DNA of 64,000 nucleotides from Planococcus salinarum (GCF_007004625.1 NZ_VIFV01000003.1:62001-126000); one strand, 5' to 3'; counted from the first letter of the stretch, positions 8,906 through 18,947 are shown. Made by a program: numbers and translations. The notes: a model not told the origin generated them from the letters alone.

Positions 8906-9964
8906 TCAGATTTTAAAATCCATTTTGATGATGCCGGCTTCACGTGCAGATGTGAACAGGATGACAAGCAGCGGTCCGACAAAGAAACCGAGGAACCCGA
9001 TCAACTGCAAACCGATGAACATCGCGATCAGAGTGGCAAGCGGGGACAAACCGATCTGCGACCCCATAATTTTCGGTTCGACTGTCCGACGAATGATCAG
9101 CAGGACCAGCGCAAGGACGGCCAATTGGGTGCCTTGGACAACGTCGCCTGTAATGAATTCGTAAATGAACCAGGGTGTTAAAACGATGATTGATCCAAGA
9201 ATAGGGATGAAATCGATGAGCCAGATGATCAGCGACATCACCAACGCGACTTCCGGTGCAATAAACATAAGAGCGACAAGTGAAACCAGGAAGATAATGA
9301 CGCTCACCAGGAATTGCGCCTTCAGAAAGCCAAAAACCACGTTGTTCAAGCGGGCAGCCATAAAGCGGACTTTTTCTGCTGTGGTATCTTTCAGTCGGCC
9401 GAACAGCATTCTTTTTAAATCATCGAGGTCCAGCATGAAGAGGAACAGCGCAATCAGGAAAACAATAAAGCTGACAAGGAAAGAAGGGATGCCTGTCAGA
9501 AGATTGGTGATTGTGTCGTAATTGACTATGGTCAAAATCCAATCGCGAATCCCTTCAAGGAATTTTGCTAATTCAGTTTCGAAGGAATTGACCACTTCAA
9601 CAGGCATCTCTTCTGATGAACGAAGGAAAAAGGCCTGAATTTCTTCCCAGATGGAAGACGCCCCATTAATGTATTCAGGCATATTCTGTGAAACCTGTAT
9701 CAATCTGCCTGTCAGATAAGTGACGGTCCAGTATAGAAAGGCTGAAACGAGCAGCAGGAAAACGATGAAAGCGGTAATGACCGCGGATTTTCGCTGCCAT
9801 TTAAAGCGCTGTTGCAGGAATGCAACAAACGGTTCGAGAAATACGGCGGTTAACAATGCCAAAATCAGAGGTATTGCAATTGGAATTATGTATATCGAAA
9901 TTAGAACTATTACTGCAATAACAAGTACTATGGTTAAAATCTTTTTGTTCCACCACTTGGCCAC
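8906..9964 (-). CDS. AI-2E family transporter (YtvI/PerM-like permease)
   Basis: A 352-aa integral membrane protein of the AI-2E transporter family with about eight hydrophobic segments. The family's conserved C-terminal part, with IPILGSIIVLTPWF and GLQLIGFLGFFVGPLLVIL, is evident. Family members include quorum-signal exporters and sodium/proton antiporters, so the substrate is unknown. It starts with GTG at 9964 behind GGGAGG (6-nt spacing). Transcribed alone on the minus strand, opposite to the cta genes. Confidence 0.87.
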   Translation of the reverse strand: MAKWWNKKILTIVLVIAVIVLISIYIIPIAIPLILALLTAVFLEPFVAFLQQRFKWQRKSAVITAFIVFLLLVSAFLYWTVTYLTGRLIQVSQNMPEYINGASSIWEEIQAFFLRSSEEMPVEVVNSFETELAKFLEGIRDWILTIVNYDTITNLLTGIPSFLVSFIVFLIALFLFMLDLDDLKRMLFGRLKDTTAEKVRFMAARLNNVVFGFLKAQFLVSVIIFLVSLVALMFIAPEVALVMSLIIWLIDFIPILGSIIVLTPWFIYEFITGDVVQGTQLAVLALVLLIIRRTVEPKIMGSQIGLSPLATLIAMFIGLQLIGFLGFFVGPLLVILFTSAREAGIIKMDFKI

Positions 9965-10026
9965 ATTAATCCTCCCAAAAACATTATATTATTATTCTAT
10001 CAATTCGAAAGGTGAAATAGGAATTT

Positions 10027-10066
10027 TTAAAAAAATCCGCAGTTCAATGTTGAAATGCGGTTTTTA
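10027..10066 (-). terminator. Terminator downstream of the yugN-like gene
   Basis: Read on the minus strand, CCGCA and TGCGG form a short stem with flanking A/T tracts (AAAAACCGCA ... TGCGGATTTTTTT). It lies past the repeat element that follows the yugN-like gene. Confidence 0.7.
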
Positions 10067-10127
10067 TTAACGATTTGGAGTTTAGTACTTTTTAAGTCTG
10101 GATGTTCTTAAAAATAAGTGCTGTGCT

Positions 10128-10253
10128 GTCCAGACTCCAGCGGCCCAACTCTTCGGGTCATAAGCCTCTAAAGTGCTCCTGCATCGCTGCGCTGCTTCGT
10201 CGCAAAGAGCTGGCCCCATAAGCTTTGGGCCATCTCTTCGCTGTCGCTTTTCT
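10128..10253 (-). repeat. Family A intergenic repeat (inverted copy)
   Basis: Read on the minus strand it starts AAAAGCGACAGCGAAGAG, carries the core TTTGCGACGAAGCAGCG...GATGCAGGAGCAC, and ends GGGCCGCTGGAGTCTGGAC. It has the same architecture as the second tandem unit at 33284-33400 but inverted. The left part touches the last codon of the yugN-like gene. Confidence 0.85.
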
Positions 10254-10617
10254 AGACTTGAATTTCAAAAGCTTTTAATTCGGATTTAATGGTTGCCAGA
10301 ATATCGGCACTAGTTTTCAAAAGGTGTTCAGGGAAATGCTCATCTTCGCCGTATTCAACGCCGAAGGGATAATAATGTTTGCCGATAACAGGTTTCATGA
10401 TTTTTACAGTCGCATCGCCGGCATCAATATCGCCGTCAACTGCATAGGCGAATACGCGCAAATAGTAGCGTCCTTCACGGATATCGAATCTACGGTCGAA
10501 TGTTACACGCTCGTAATCCCATTGGCCTTCCTTAGTTAATCCGTGTTTGCTCATAACCTGCTCGAGCAAATTGAAGTCTACCAGAATGTCCTCAAGTCCT
10601 GTATTTTCAAAATACAT
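10252..10617 (-). CDS. YugN-like family protein
   Basis: A 121-aa cytoplasmic protein matching the YugN-like family of Bacillales: MYFENTGLEDILVDFNLLEQ at the N-terminus and a YYPFGVEYGEDEHFP segment near residue 85. Function is unknown. The ribosome site AGGAGGAGAT precedes the ATG. Its 3' end abuts a family A repeat. A promoter lies at 10661-10689. Confidence 0.82.
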   Translation of the reverse strand: MYFENTGLEDILVDFNLLEQVMSKHGLTKEGQWDYERVTFDRRFDIREGRYYLRVFAYAVDGDIDAGDATVKIMKPVIGKHYYPFGVEYGEDEHFPEHLLKTSADILATIKSELKAFEIQV

Positions 10618-10660
10618 AGGATCTCCTCCTCTATCTCAAAACTGACTCAATGCTCCTTTA

Positions 10661-10689
10661 ATAATAGATGAAATTTGCGGTTGTTGCAA
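10661..10689 (-). promoter_or_regulatory. SigA-type promoter for the yugN-like gene
   Basis: On the minus strand TTGCAA, 17 bp, TATTAT, ending 44 bp before the yugN-like start codon. It is back to back with the ylbC promoter. Confidence 0.65.
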
Positions 10690-10697
10690 TGGCTAGA

Positions 10698-10727
10698 TTG
10701 TGTCAGTATAGAGGCGGCTGTTATAAT
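10698..10727 (+). promoter_or_regulatory. SigA-type promoter for the ylbC-like gene
   Basis: TTGTGT, 18 bp, TATAAT, 33 bp before the TTG start of the CAP-domain gene. Confidence 0.65.
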
Positions 10728-10759
10728 TGATGAAAAGAGCTTGACAAGGAGGAAGAAGA

Positions 10760-11824
10760 TTGAAGAATTTATTGCGTATCATGATATTTCTGTCAATCAT
10801 CCTCATTACTTTTTTTTACTTTGATTCGTCGATAAATGAGAACGACATATTGGAAGCTCCCCGGCAAGTCGATCCGCTTCCGGCACATGAAATTATTGAG
10901 AATCCTTTGGTGGTGGAACGGCCGGCACAAGGAATTTCAGTTTATATCGGGCAATCTTCCCAAAAATGGATCGATGATTACGGCAAGCCTGCGCGCATTG
11001 AACCTTCAGCTTTCGGCTACGAATGGTGGATATACAATCAATCTTTTTCGAATTATAAAATGGTGGGTGTCAAAGACCAGAAGGTGGTGCAAGTGTATTC
11101 TGCCGGTACCGCCACGGACGCCAGCCCTTATAAAATTGGCCAAACTATGGAGGAATTATACCGTTTTACAATCATAGAAGACGAGGTGACGGTTAAATTC
11201 GGAACGAATATTTATACATTCAGCCTGAGTGCGAAAGATCGTCACACGAGACTGCTGGTCAGTTTCGACGACATCTACGCCCAATTATATATTGATGAGA
11301 AGGACAGTATGCTTGAAGCCGTCCGTTTCATGGATGCAGAAACGCTCATTCGCCACCAGCCCTACGATATGATGTATGTCGGAGATCTGCTGGCGCCTGT
11401 AAGTCCTTCCTCCAATTTGCAAGCGTCCATCGATAAGGCGAATGCAAAACAGGTTATCGACCTGACGAATGTTTATCGACTCCACCACCAGCAGAAACCT
11501 TTGACTGCCAACCCGGCGGTAAGTATGCTGGCTGAGAGGCATAGCCGCAATGTGGCCCGGAAGAATTTCTCATCGGAAGAAATAGAAGTTGAAAGCCTGG
11601 AAGAAAGGCTGAAAAATTCCAGCATCATCTATGAGGAAGCGGCTGAAAATACGGCTTCCCGCTATTATGACGCAGCTGAAACGGTCCACGGCTGGATCAA
11701 CTCCGAAGAACACAGGGACACCTTGTATTCAAGCCGCTTCAATCAAATCGGGGTAGGCGTTTTCGGCAAATATTATACGCAAAGCTTTTTGAGGCAGGAA
11801 CCGCCAAAGGCGGAGAAACAATAG
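10760..11824 (+). CDS. YlbC-like secreted CAP-domain protein
   Basis: A 354-aa protein with an N-terminal signal anchor (about 5-22). A CAP-associated region follows (about 60-200; ISVYIGQSSQKWIDDYGKPARI resembles the CAP_assoc_N domain), and then a C-terminal SCP/CAP domain (about 230-345). The CAP domain shows VIDLTNVYRLHHQQKPLTANPAVSMLAERHS and AETVHGWINSEEHRDTLY. CAP proteins are extracellular; the biochemical role of this bacterial subgroup is not established. The start is TTG at 10760 behind AAGGAGGAAGAAGA. Position and architecture match B. subtilis ylbC. Confidence 0.85.
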   Translation: MKNLLRIMIFLSIILITFFYFDSSINENDILEAPRQVDPLPAHEIIENPLVVERPAQGISVYIGQSSQKWIDDYGKPARIEPSAFGYEWWIYNQSFSNYKMVGVKDQKVVQVYSAGTATDASPYKIGQTMEELYRFTIIEDEVTVKFGTNIYTFSLSAKDRHTRLLVSFDDIYAQLYIDEKDSMLEAVRFMDAETLIRHQPYDMMYVGDLLAPVSPSSNLQASIDKANAKQVIDLTNVYRLHHQQKPLTANPAVSMLAERHSRNVARKNFSSEEIEVESLEERLKNSSIIYEEAAENTASRYYDAAETVHGWINSEEHRDTLYSSRFNQIGVGVFGKYYTQSFLRQEPPKAEKQ

Positions 11825-11830
11825 GACTTG

Positions 11831-12313
11831 TTATGATTTGGGAACAATGAAAAATGAGGCGGTGGATGTAGCGATATGCTTGCCTCCGGTTTCATGGATG
11901 TTTCCCTCGATCACCATGGTATGACGGCCTTGCCGGATAATTTTAGCTTCTGCTGTGATGGTTTCTTCGGTTGCAACTGTCAAGTAATGGATGGCGAGGT
12001 TTGTGGTCACGGCACCAAAGCCTTCAAGGCATCTGCTGTTGGCAAGTGTCCCCATTGCCGTATCCAGAAGAACTGCCAGAATGCCTCCGTGAGGGATGTC
12101 AATATTATTGTGGATGAAGGGGGTATTCGGTATGCTGACAGTCCAGGTGTCGTCGGCCTGCTTTCTGCTCATGCCGAGCGCAGCGCTTAAATAGGTGGTG
12201 AATTCTCCGGACTGTTTCTTTTCCAGATTTTCAAGGAACTGTGAGAGAATCTGGATATCCTCGGATGAGCCATTTTCAACAACCCTTTCAAATTGTGCAG
12301 TTAAATTCTTCAT
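11831..12313 (-). CDS. PaaI/4HBT-family hotdog thioesterase
   Basis: A 160-aa hotdog-fold protein. The family signature is seen in IPHGGILAVLLDTAMGTLAN (around residue 75), with a C-terminal strand pattern ending HIATSTASFFIV. Likely hydrolyses an acyl-CoA thioester; substrate unknown. Convergent with the ylbC-like gene, with a 6-bp gap. Its start faces the ylbF upstream region, so ylbF and this gene are divergent. Confidence 0.85.
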   Translation of the reverse strand: MKNLTAQFERVVENGSSEDIQILSQFLENLEKKQSGEFTTYLSAALGMSRKQADDTWTVSIPNTPFIHNNIDIPHGGILAVLLDTAMGTLANSRCLEGFGAVTTNLAIHYLTVATEETITAEAKIIRQGRHTMVIEGNIHETGGKHIATSTASFFIVPKS

Positions 12314-12387
12314 GGAGACAACCCTTTCTTTCTGTATTAAAATTCAGCTGTGTTTGATATAATTGAACCGTAGAGGAGGTAATAGTT

Positions 12388-12834
12388 GTGATCATGACCT
12401 ACGAATGGGTGCAAGTTGCTGACTCTGCTGATGAGTTAAGTAGAATGATACTACAATCAGAGCAGGCTGAGCAATATCGACAAGCTTATCATGCTGTTTA
12501 CGATAATAAAGATCTGGCGACTGAAATTATCGCTTTTGCCCGGTTGAAAGAATTATATGAAGAGGTACAGCGTTTTGGGAAATATCATCCGGATTACAAA
12601 GATGTGATGAAACGTATTCGGGTGGGCAAACGGAAATTGGACCTTAACGAAAAAGTCGCGGATTTGCGGCTGGCGGAAAATGAATTGCAGGACCTGATCG
12701 ACCAGATAAGTTTCATTATCGGCCGTTCAGTTTCAGAAGCGGTCAAAATCCCATCCAGCAATCCGTTCTTTTCTTCAGACTCCTCCTGTGGGGGAAGCTG
12801 CGGAACCGGCGGCGGCTGTTCTTGCTCAGCTTAG
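12388..12834 (+). CDS. ylbF: RicF/YlbF, subunit of the Ric (YlbF-YmcA-YaaT) complex
   Basis: A 148-aa YlbF-family protein, helical throughout, with an unusual Cys-rich tail (SCGGSCGTGGGCSCSA). In B. subtilis the YlbF/YmcA/YaaT complex carries [4Fe-4S] clusters, acts with RNase Y in mRNA maturation, and influences competence, biofilm formation and sporulation. The C-terminal cysteines fit cluster binding. The start is GTG at 12388 behind GAGGAGG (8-nt spacing). Its retention in a genome that appears to lack sporulation genes favours the RNA-processing role. Confidence 0.9.
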   Translation: MIMTYEWVQVADSADELSRMILQSEQAEQYRQAYHAVYDNKDLATEIIAFARLKELYEEVQRFGKYHPDYKDVMKRIRVGKRKLDLNEKVADLRLAENELQDLIDQISFIIGRSVSEAVKIPSSNPFFSSDSSCGGSCGTGGGCSCSA

Positions 12835-12857
12835 GAAAAGCGGAAGCGAAGAGATTG
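12832..12857 (+). repeat. Vestigial family A repeat fragment
   Basis: GGAAAAGCGGAAGCGAAGAG followed by ATTGGAC copies the beginning and last bases of the family A unit with the middle missing. It lies directly after ylbF. Confidence 0.5.
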
Positions 12858-12902
12858 GACAAGGAGCCTTTAAGATAAAAGGTTATACTTTTTTATTCAT
12901 AA

Positions 12903-12949
12903 AAAGAGCCGGCGGAGAAAAAGCAATGCTTTTTCTCCGCCGGCTCTTT
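12903..12949. terminator. Bidirectional terminator between ylbF and the GDPD gene
   Basis: A 22-bp perfect stem (AAAGAGCCGGCGGAGAAAAA + GC and complement) with a 3-nt loop, between convergent genes. One of the strongest hairpins in the window. Confidence 0.95.
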
Positions 12950-12961
12950 GTGTATTCAATT

Positions 12962-13867
12962 CTATTGTGCTTCTTTTACTGCTTTTACCGCCAAATCGGG
13001 CCGATCGGTGATGATGCCTTTGGCTCCTGCGGCGATCAACGCGCGCATCGCTTCCGGATCATCGATTGTCCAGTAATGGACGGGAACATTCAGTTCGCCA
13101 AGAAATGCAATAAAGCGCGGCGACACCAGATTGAATCCATTAGAGCGGATCGGAATCTGGAACATGTCTGCACGTGGCTTATAGAGATGCCCGAACTGGC
13201 TGTTGAATGCTGCAAAGGCTTTTCTCACTTCATTTTCTCCGGCTCCAATTGCCACCCGGTTTTGGGCATAAAGATTGAATCGGTCTATTTGTTCGTCGAA
13301 GAAGCTGGTGACACCCACGCGCTCTTCGACACCTGCAGATTCAATCAGGCGCCAAAGTTTCGAAGGCATCAGGCTGCCTTCATACGTCTCAGGAGAATCT
13401 TTCATATCGATATTGATGTACATTTCAGGGAATTCTTCCAGCATTTCACGAAGCGTGACAATCTTTTCATTTGTCCCACGATAGGAATTTTTCCCTTCCA
13501 GGTCTTCAAAATGATAGCCCAGGTCTAATGTGCGCAACTTTTCCAGTGTCAAATCCGAGACTTTGCCGGCACCGTCAGTTGTGCGGTCGACAAATTCATC
13601 ATGAAACACGATCAGTTCCTCATCGCTGGTAAGGCGGATGTCGATTTCAAAACCGTCCACGCAGAAAGATGCAGCTTTCTTAAAAGAAGCCATTGTGTTT
13701 TCCGGCGCCAAAGCAGCACCGCCACGGTGAGCCAGAATCATCGGGCGTTCGTATTCCAGTGCAGTTTTCTTTGGGCGGGGCTGTGTCGTGACCAATGCTT
13801 TTGACCCTGCCCATGCAGCTGCCCCGACTGCTGCTGCAGCTATGCCTATTTTCGTTTTTTTCCCCAT
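12962..13867 (-). CDS. Glycerophosphodiester phosphodiesterase (GDPD family), membrane-anchored
   Basis: A 301-aa protein with an N-terminal hydrophobic segment (MGKKTKIGIAAAAVGAAAWA, signal anchor or signal peptide). A GDPD TIM barrel follows: LAHRGGAALAPENT carries the catalytic His and substrate residues, GFEIDIRLTSDEELIVFHDEFVDRTT the metal ligands and second His, and YINIDMKD and HYWTIDDPEAM the later ones. It should release glycerol 3-phosphate and an alcohol from glycerophosphodiesters outside the membrane. Monocistronic, convergent with ylbF. Confidence 0.92.
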   Translation of the reverse strand: MGKKTKIGIAAAAVGAAAWAGSKALVTTQPRPKKTALEYERPMILAHRGGAALAPENTMASFKKAASFCVDGFEIDIRLTSDEELIVFHDEFVDRTTDGAGKVSDLTLEKLRTLDLGYHFEDLEGKNSYRGTNEKIVTLREMLEEFPEMYINIDMKDSPETYEGSLMPSKLWRLIESAGVEERVGVTSFFDEQIDRFNLYAQNRVAIGAGENEVRKAFAAFNSQFGHLYKPRADMFQIPIRSNGFNLVSPRFIAFLGELNVPVHYWTIDDPEAMRALIAAGAKGIITDRPDLAVKAVKEAQ

Positions 13868-14029
13868 GGCTATGTAATACCCCCTTATATAGTAACGCTG
13901 TAATCATTATATCGAATTTTAAATGGCAATGTCAGTTATTATGGTGCGACAGCTGAAAGTCCCCATAATGGCGGTTGCGGCTTTTTTCTTTCCTATGGTA
14001 TTCTAGAAGCTAAGAAAAGAGGGATTGCT

Positions 14030-14302
14030 ATGCATGATCGCCAAGGACTTATTGTCTATGTGCATCATTTGAAACAGGCAAAATCATTACGAAAGTATGG
14101 GCATGTTCATTTCATTTCACGGAAACTGAAATATGTCGTTTTATATATGGACCAGGAAGTCATTGAAACCACGAAAGCCAAATTGCTCAAGCTGCCTTAC
14201 GTTAAGCAAGTGCTTGAGTCCCAGCGTCCTTTTATCAAAACGGAATATGAAAATGCCAAACCCGATAAAGCTAAGGAATACGACTATAAAATTGGTCTCT
14301 GA
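14030..14302 (+). CDS. ylbG: YlbG family protein (DUF2129)
   Basis: A 90-aa cytoplasmic protein. [39 protein letters not shown] is the core of DUF2129 (UPF0298). Function is unknown. The start ATG lies behind a GAGGGATTGCT ribosome site. A plausible promoter, TTGCGG-18 bp-TATTCT, lies at 13975-14004. The gene sits in the conserved ylbF-ylbG-rsmD-coaD neighbourhood and ends exactly where the convergent downstream gene ends. Confidence 0.9.
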   Translation: MHDRQGLIVYVHHLKQAKSLRKYGHVHFISRKLKYVVLYMDQEVIETTKAKLLKLPYVKQVLESQRPFIKTEYENAKPDKAKEYDYKIGL

Positions 14303-14683
14303 TTATTGCATCGGCGGGATATAATGGTTCAGCCGCAGCACGGATATCAGATGACTGAAATAGAATGTGCGGTCGGCATAGACGGTGGAGTGCTTGACGT
14401 CCATATGGATGGGCAAGCTTCCATTCTCTTTGACCGCTTCTTCAAACACAGCGAGCCTTTTCGAATTTTCCGGAATTCCTTCCTGGCAAATATAAATGGG
14501 CATAAAATTGCCCTGTTCTGCAGGTTTGAAGGCAGCAGCTACTGATAACACAGGTTTTCCACTCATATCTTTTGCATGGAATACAAAACCGTGCATAAAC
14601 CGGCTGCGGTTGGTCACAATCAATTCACGAAGTTCATAAATATCTCCGTAACCTTCTCCAAGCCCGATAAAACGCTGGATCAT
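14303..14683 (-). CDS. Conserved hypothetical protein (possibly YlbA/DUF7147-like)
   Basis: A 126-aa soluble protein beginning MIQRFIGLGEGYGDIYELRELI. A central segment runs IYICQEGIPENSKRLAVFEEAV, and the C-terminus ends LRLNHYIPPMQ. It resembles a small Bacillales family sometimes misannotated as methylthioribose kinase; no kinase motif is visible. I am not certain of the family name. It is convergent with ylbG with no gap and divergent from rsmD. Confidence 0.65.
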   Translation of the reverse strand: MIQRFIGLGEGYGDIYELRELIVTNRSRFMHGFVFHAKDMSGKPVLSVAAAFKPAEQGNFMPIYICQEGIPENSKRLAVFEEAVKENGSLPIHMDVKHSTVYADRTFYFSHLISVLRLNHYIPPMQ

Positions 14684-14765
14684 TTTAACACGTCCTTTCC
14701 AGTAACCATTCTATCATTTACAGGGTGGATTGCATCAATAAATTCATAAACTGGGAGGCGGAAAC

Positions 14766-15813
<1,048 letters not shown>

Positions 15814-15814
15814 G

Positions 15815-15836
15815 TCACGTTTCGCGTGGCTTTTTT
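15815..15836 (+). terminator. Terminator after coaD
   Basis: GTCACG-TTTCG-CGTGGC forms a 6-bp stem including one G-T pair, followed by TTTTTT. Confidence 0.7.
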
Positions 15837-15869
15837 GATATTTTTCTTTTGAATAGAGAGGGTTAGCCG

Positions 15870-16895
15870 ATGAAAAACAAGAAAATGATCTATTATTTGA
15901 TTTTGATTGGAATTGTTGTGTTTATCACCTTCTACCGGATGGACAGCTATATTTCACGTCCTGGTAGCGCCTATGAACTGTCGCCGCTCGTTGAAGTGGA
16001 GAATGGCGATCAGGATGATGAGGGAAGCTTCAGCCTGATGACTATATCGATGCTGAATGCCACACCTGCGCTTTATGTCTACGCCCAATTCCAGGAAGGC
16101 TATAAAATACTGCAGCCGGAACAGGTGCGCAGCCCGCACGAATCGGATGAGGAATACAACGTCCGGCAGCTGAAACTGATGTCGGATTCGCAAGTCAACG
16201 CATTGAAAGCCGCTTTTGAAACGGCCGAGCTGCCTTATGAAATTAATAAAGCAGGTGTCTTCGTTTTGAATGTGCTGGAAGGCGGTGCTGCGGATGATAT
16301 ACTCGCTTCCGGTGACCGGGTTCTATCCATCGATGGCAATCGTTTTGACAACCAGCAGGATTTCATCGATTTTCTGGCCGGCAAACAGCAAGGAGATTCA
16401 GTGGAACTGGTGATAGAGCGTGACGGCAGGGAATTGATTGAGAACATCACATTGGAGCCTCTGCCGACAGATCTTGAAAGGGCGGGGCTTGGAATATCGT
16501 TTGTTGAAGATAAATCCATCAGCACAGAGCCGGAAGTCTCCATAGACTCCGAACAGATCGGCGGTCCGTCAGCGGGATTGATGTTTACTTTGGAAATCAT
16601 CAACCAATTGCTTGAAGATGATATCGCTAAAGGCTACGAGGTTGCGGGTACCGGAACCATGGAAAGTGATGGGGAAGTCGGGCGCATCGGCGGCATCGAC
16701 CAGAAAGTGATGGCTGCTGACCAAGATGGAATGGAAATTTTCTTTGCGCCGGATGACGAGGTTGCCTCCGACAGCGAAAGCAATTACGATCTGGCTGTGG
16801 AAACTGCAGAGAAAATCGGCACGGATATGGAAATCGTGCCGGTTAAAACGCTGCAGGATGCGCTCGACTATCTGGAACAGCTTCAGCCGAAGTAA
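15870..16895 (+). CDS. ylbL: YlbL family PDZ-Lon serine protease
   Basis: A 341-aa membrane-anchored protease. It has an N-terminal transmembrane helix (about 6-23), a PDZ domain (about 125-205; VLNVLEGGAADDILASGDRVLSIDG) and a C-terminal Lon-type proteolytic domain. The catalytic Ser-Lys dyad is S234 (GGPSAGLM) and K279 (GGIDQKVMAA), 45 residues apart as in Lon. In B. subtilis YlbL degrades the cell-division inhibitor YneA after DNA damage (family knowledge). Its last 13 bp overlap the convergent tmcAL gene. Confidence 0.93.
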   Translation: MKNKKMIYYLILIGIVVFITFYRMDSYISRPGSAYELSPLVEVENGDQDDEGSFSLMTISMLNATPALYVYAQFQEGYKILQPEQVRSPHESDEEYNVRQLKLMSDSQVNALKAAFETAELPYEINKAGVFVLNVLEGGAADDILASGDRVLSIDGNRFDNQQDFIDFLAGKQQGDSVELVIERDGRELIENITLEPLPTDLERAGLGISFVEDKSISTEPEVSIDSEQIGGPSAGLMFTLEIINQLLEDDIAKGYEVAGTGTMESDGEVGRIGGIDQKVMAADQDGMEIFFAPDDEVASDSESNYDLAVETAEKIGTDMEIVPVKTLQDALDYLEQLQPK

Positions 16896-18085
16896 ATCGG
16901 CGGTGTTGTAAATTCTTTTTTATGATTACTGCTTCCAAGCCCCAGCTGATAGAGGCTGCTGGCGTGAATATCAAGTTTGCCCATGCTGTTGTCCGCCAAA
17001 TCGGCGGCACGGCTGATGACGGGCAGGCTGATATTCTTTTTTTGTGCGTGCAGATACTGACGGCCGGAATCCGTCATCCCAAGCAAACGGAGATAGGATG
17101 GCTGTTTAAAGGATTTCAACTTTTCCCAGGTAAAGCCGGTGAATATATGAGTCAGCATTCGCTGGATGCGTGTTCTGGTAAAACGCTTGGATTTTATCCT
17201 GCCGATAAATGCTTCGAAATCCTGTTCCTTTCTGGCTGCATCATAAATAAGATTTTCGATTCCTTCTGTCACCTCTGCATATTGGCAGAGGTTTTCCGGC
17301 TTTTCTCTTAAAATAGTAAAGCGGAGCATCGGATAAAATGCTTCCCAGCTGCCAAAATGGCCGTATTCCTGCGCGAAAGATTGTAATGCCTGGAGGGAAT
17401 AAGAAGGAAGATAAAGTGACAATTCTTCAAGTGAGCCGCCTTCGAAAAATGCTTTCCGGATACCCGTCGCACTGGCAATCGACAATCCTTCCTGAATAGG
17501 ATCGTGGTAATTTGCACCAATCCGCTGGATGGTCAATGGCCGCATCGCCGATGAAATTCGCTCCGCCGCTTCGATGTAATGGTAGCCCAAGATATTATTC
17601 GGTTTTGTCAGGTCGGCAAAGCCTGCTTGTCCTTCTGTCAACGCCAGATAAGCCTCATTCATCGCTTTAGGATAACTGATGCCTGACTGGACCGCTTCAT
17701 GGATCCTTTGCTGATAACCAAGGTTTTCTCTATCCAGCAATTGACGGGATTTCAGAAAAGGTTCGATGGTTCCCTGTTCGCTTCCAAAGCAAAAAGCCTC
17801 ACAGCCAATGGCATCCAGCAGGGTAATGGCACCTCGGGCAAAATCAGAAGCCTGCGCGGTTGCATAAACATACGGCAATTCGATGACGATATCGACACCG
17901 TTCGCCAACGCCATTTCCGTCCGCTTCCATTTATCGGCAAAAGCCGGTTCGCCCCGCTGGAGAAACTGTCCGCTCATGACAGCGATTAAAATGTCCGCTC
18001 CGGAACTTTCTTTGGCACACCGGGCATGATGAAGATGGCCATTATGAAACGGGTTATATTCGACTACAATGCCTGCAGCTTTCAT
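16883..18085 (-). CDS. tmcAL: tRNA(Met) cytidine acetate ligase TmcAL (YlbM)
   Basis: A 400-aa protein of the former YlbM/DUF795 family, which makes N4-acetylcytidine at the wobble base of elongator tRNA-Met using acetate and ATP. The N-terminal nucleotidyltransferase motif GIVVEYNPFHNGHLHHA and the SGQFLQRGEPAF and EAFCFGSEQG segments are clear. The C-terminal helical region binds tRNA. It overlaps the 3' end of ylbL tail to tail and is divergent from yceD, as in B. subtilis. Confidence 0.94.
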   Translation of the reverse strand: MKAAGIVVEYNPFHNGHLHHARCAKESSGADILIAVMSGQFLQRGEPAFADKWKRTEMALANGVDIVIELPYVYATAQASDFARGAITLLDAIGCEAFCFGSEQGTIEPFLKSRQLLDRENLGYQQRIHEAVQSGISYPKAMNEAYLALTEGQAGFADLTKPNNILGYHYIEAAERISSAMRPLTIQRIGANYHDPIQEGLSIASATGIRKAFFEGGSLEELSLYLPSYSLQALQSFAQEYGHFGSWEAFYPMLRFTILREKPENLCQYAEVTEGIENLIYDAARKEQDFEAFIGRIKSKRFTRTRIQRMLTHIFTGFTWEKLKSFKQPSYLRLLGMTDSGRQYLHAQKKNISLPVISRAADLADNSMGKLDIHASSLYQLGLGSSNHKKEFTTPPIYFG

Positions 18086-18155
18086 TTGCCCAACTCCTTT
18101 GGTAAACTTAAGTCTAAGTATAACGATGTTGGGAATCGTGTGACAAGATTTTTTC

Positions 18156-18184
18156 TTGACATCTTTTTCTGCTCATTATATAAT
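18156..18184 (+). promoter_or_regulatory. Consensus SigA promoter for yceD-rpmF
   Basis: TTGACA, 17 bp, TATAAT: a perfect match in both hexamers, fitting a highly expressed ribosomal-protein operon. It lies 29 bp before the yceD start. Confidence 0.92.
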
Positions 18185-18212
18185 CAACTTTGTTGTCTTG
18201 AGGTGATTACTT

Positions 18213-18746
18213 ATGAAAATAGCGATTCAACAGCTTCAAAAGCATCGCAAAGACGGAATGAAGATCGACCAGATGGTCAATCTTGAGGAAGTGAAAAAAC
18301 GCAATAGCGATATTCGTGATATCACACCCATCCACGTCACAGGACATTGCACAATTGGTTCGCAACAACTCACGTGCCAGCTTCAGCTCAAAGGTATGTT
18401 AACATTGCCTTGCGCACGAACTTGGGAAGATGTCGAATTTCCTGTAGATATTGAATCGGTTGAAATCTTCACCTGGTCTGAAAATGGCCTTGGAGGAACA
18501 GCTGATAATGTTCACATGGTCAAAACGGAAACAATTGATTTCCAGCCGGTCCTCGAGGAACTTATTCTTTTGGAAATACCGATGCAGGTCTTTAAGGAAA
18601 ATGCCGATCAGGCCGTTATTAAAGGCGGCAATGACTGGTCATATTCGACAGACGAAGAAGTTCAGGCGGAGAAAGAAGAAGCACAACCAAAACCGGATCC
18701 AAGACTTGCTGATTTAGCAAAGTATTTCGATCAGTCAGATGAATAG
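18213..18746 (+). CDS. YceD family protein (DUF177, YlbN)
   Basis: A 177-aa acidic protein. CTIGSQQLTCQLQLKGMLTLPCART is the conserved DUF177 core, and the tail is acidic and proline-rich. The family is linked to 23S rRNA accumulation or ribosome assembly, and the gene is nearly always upstream of rpmF, as here (24 bp apart). Sequence alone does not show the mechanism. Confidence 0.9.
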   Translation: MKIAIQQLQKHRKDGMKIDQMVNLEEVKKRNSDIRDITPIHVTGHCTIGSQQLTCQLQLKGMLTLPCARTWEDVEFPVDIESVEIFTWSENGLGGTADNVHMVKTETIDFQPVLEELILLEIPMQVFKENADQAVIKGGNDWSYSTDEEVQAEKEEAQPKPDPRLADLAKYFDQSDE

Positions 18747-18770
18747 AATCACTGTAAGGAGGTGTCACCA

Positions 18771-18947
18771 ATGGCTGTACCAGCTAGAAGAACGTCCAAA
18801 ACCGCTAAAAGAAAACGCCGTACGCATTTCAAATTGTCCGTGCCGGGCATGGTAACTTGCCCAAGCTGTGGCGAATCGAAATTGGCTCACCACGTCTGCA
18901 AAGCATGTGGATCATACAAAGGGAAAGAAGTAGTAGCAAGCAAATAA
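18771..18947 (+). CDS. rpmF: 50S ribosomal protein L32
   Basis: The 58-aa zinc-type L32 has a basic N-terminus ([20 protein letters not shown]) and a four-Cys zinc ribbon, CPSC ... CKAC. An in-frame ATG at 18762 exists, but AAGGAGG at 18756-18762 sits 8 nt before the ATG at 18771, which also gives the universal MAVP start. The four-cysteine form is intact, so this is the zinc-replete paralogue type. Confidence 0.98.
   Translation: MAVPARRTSKTAKRKRRTHFKLSVPGMVTCPSCGESKLAHHVCKACGSYKGKEVVASK

Noticed and set aside
12788-13528. 246-aa plus-strand ORF
   Set aside because: It lies antisense to the GDPD gene, which has all family motifs; the ORF also crosses a strong terminator.
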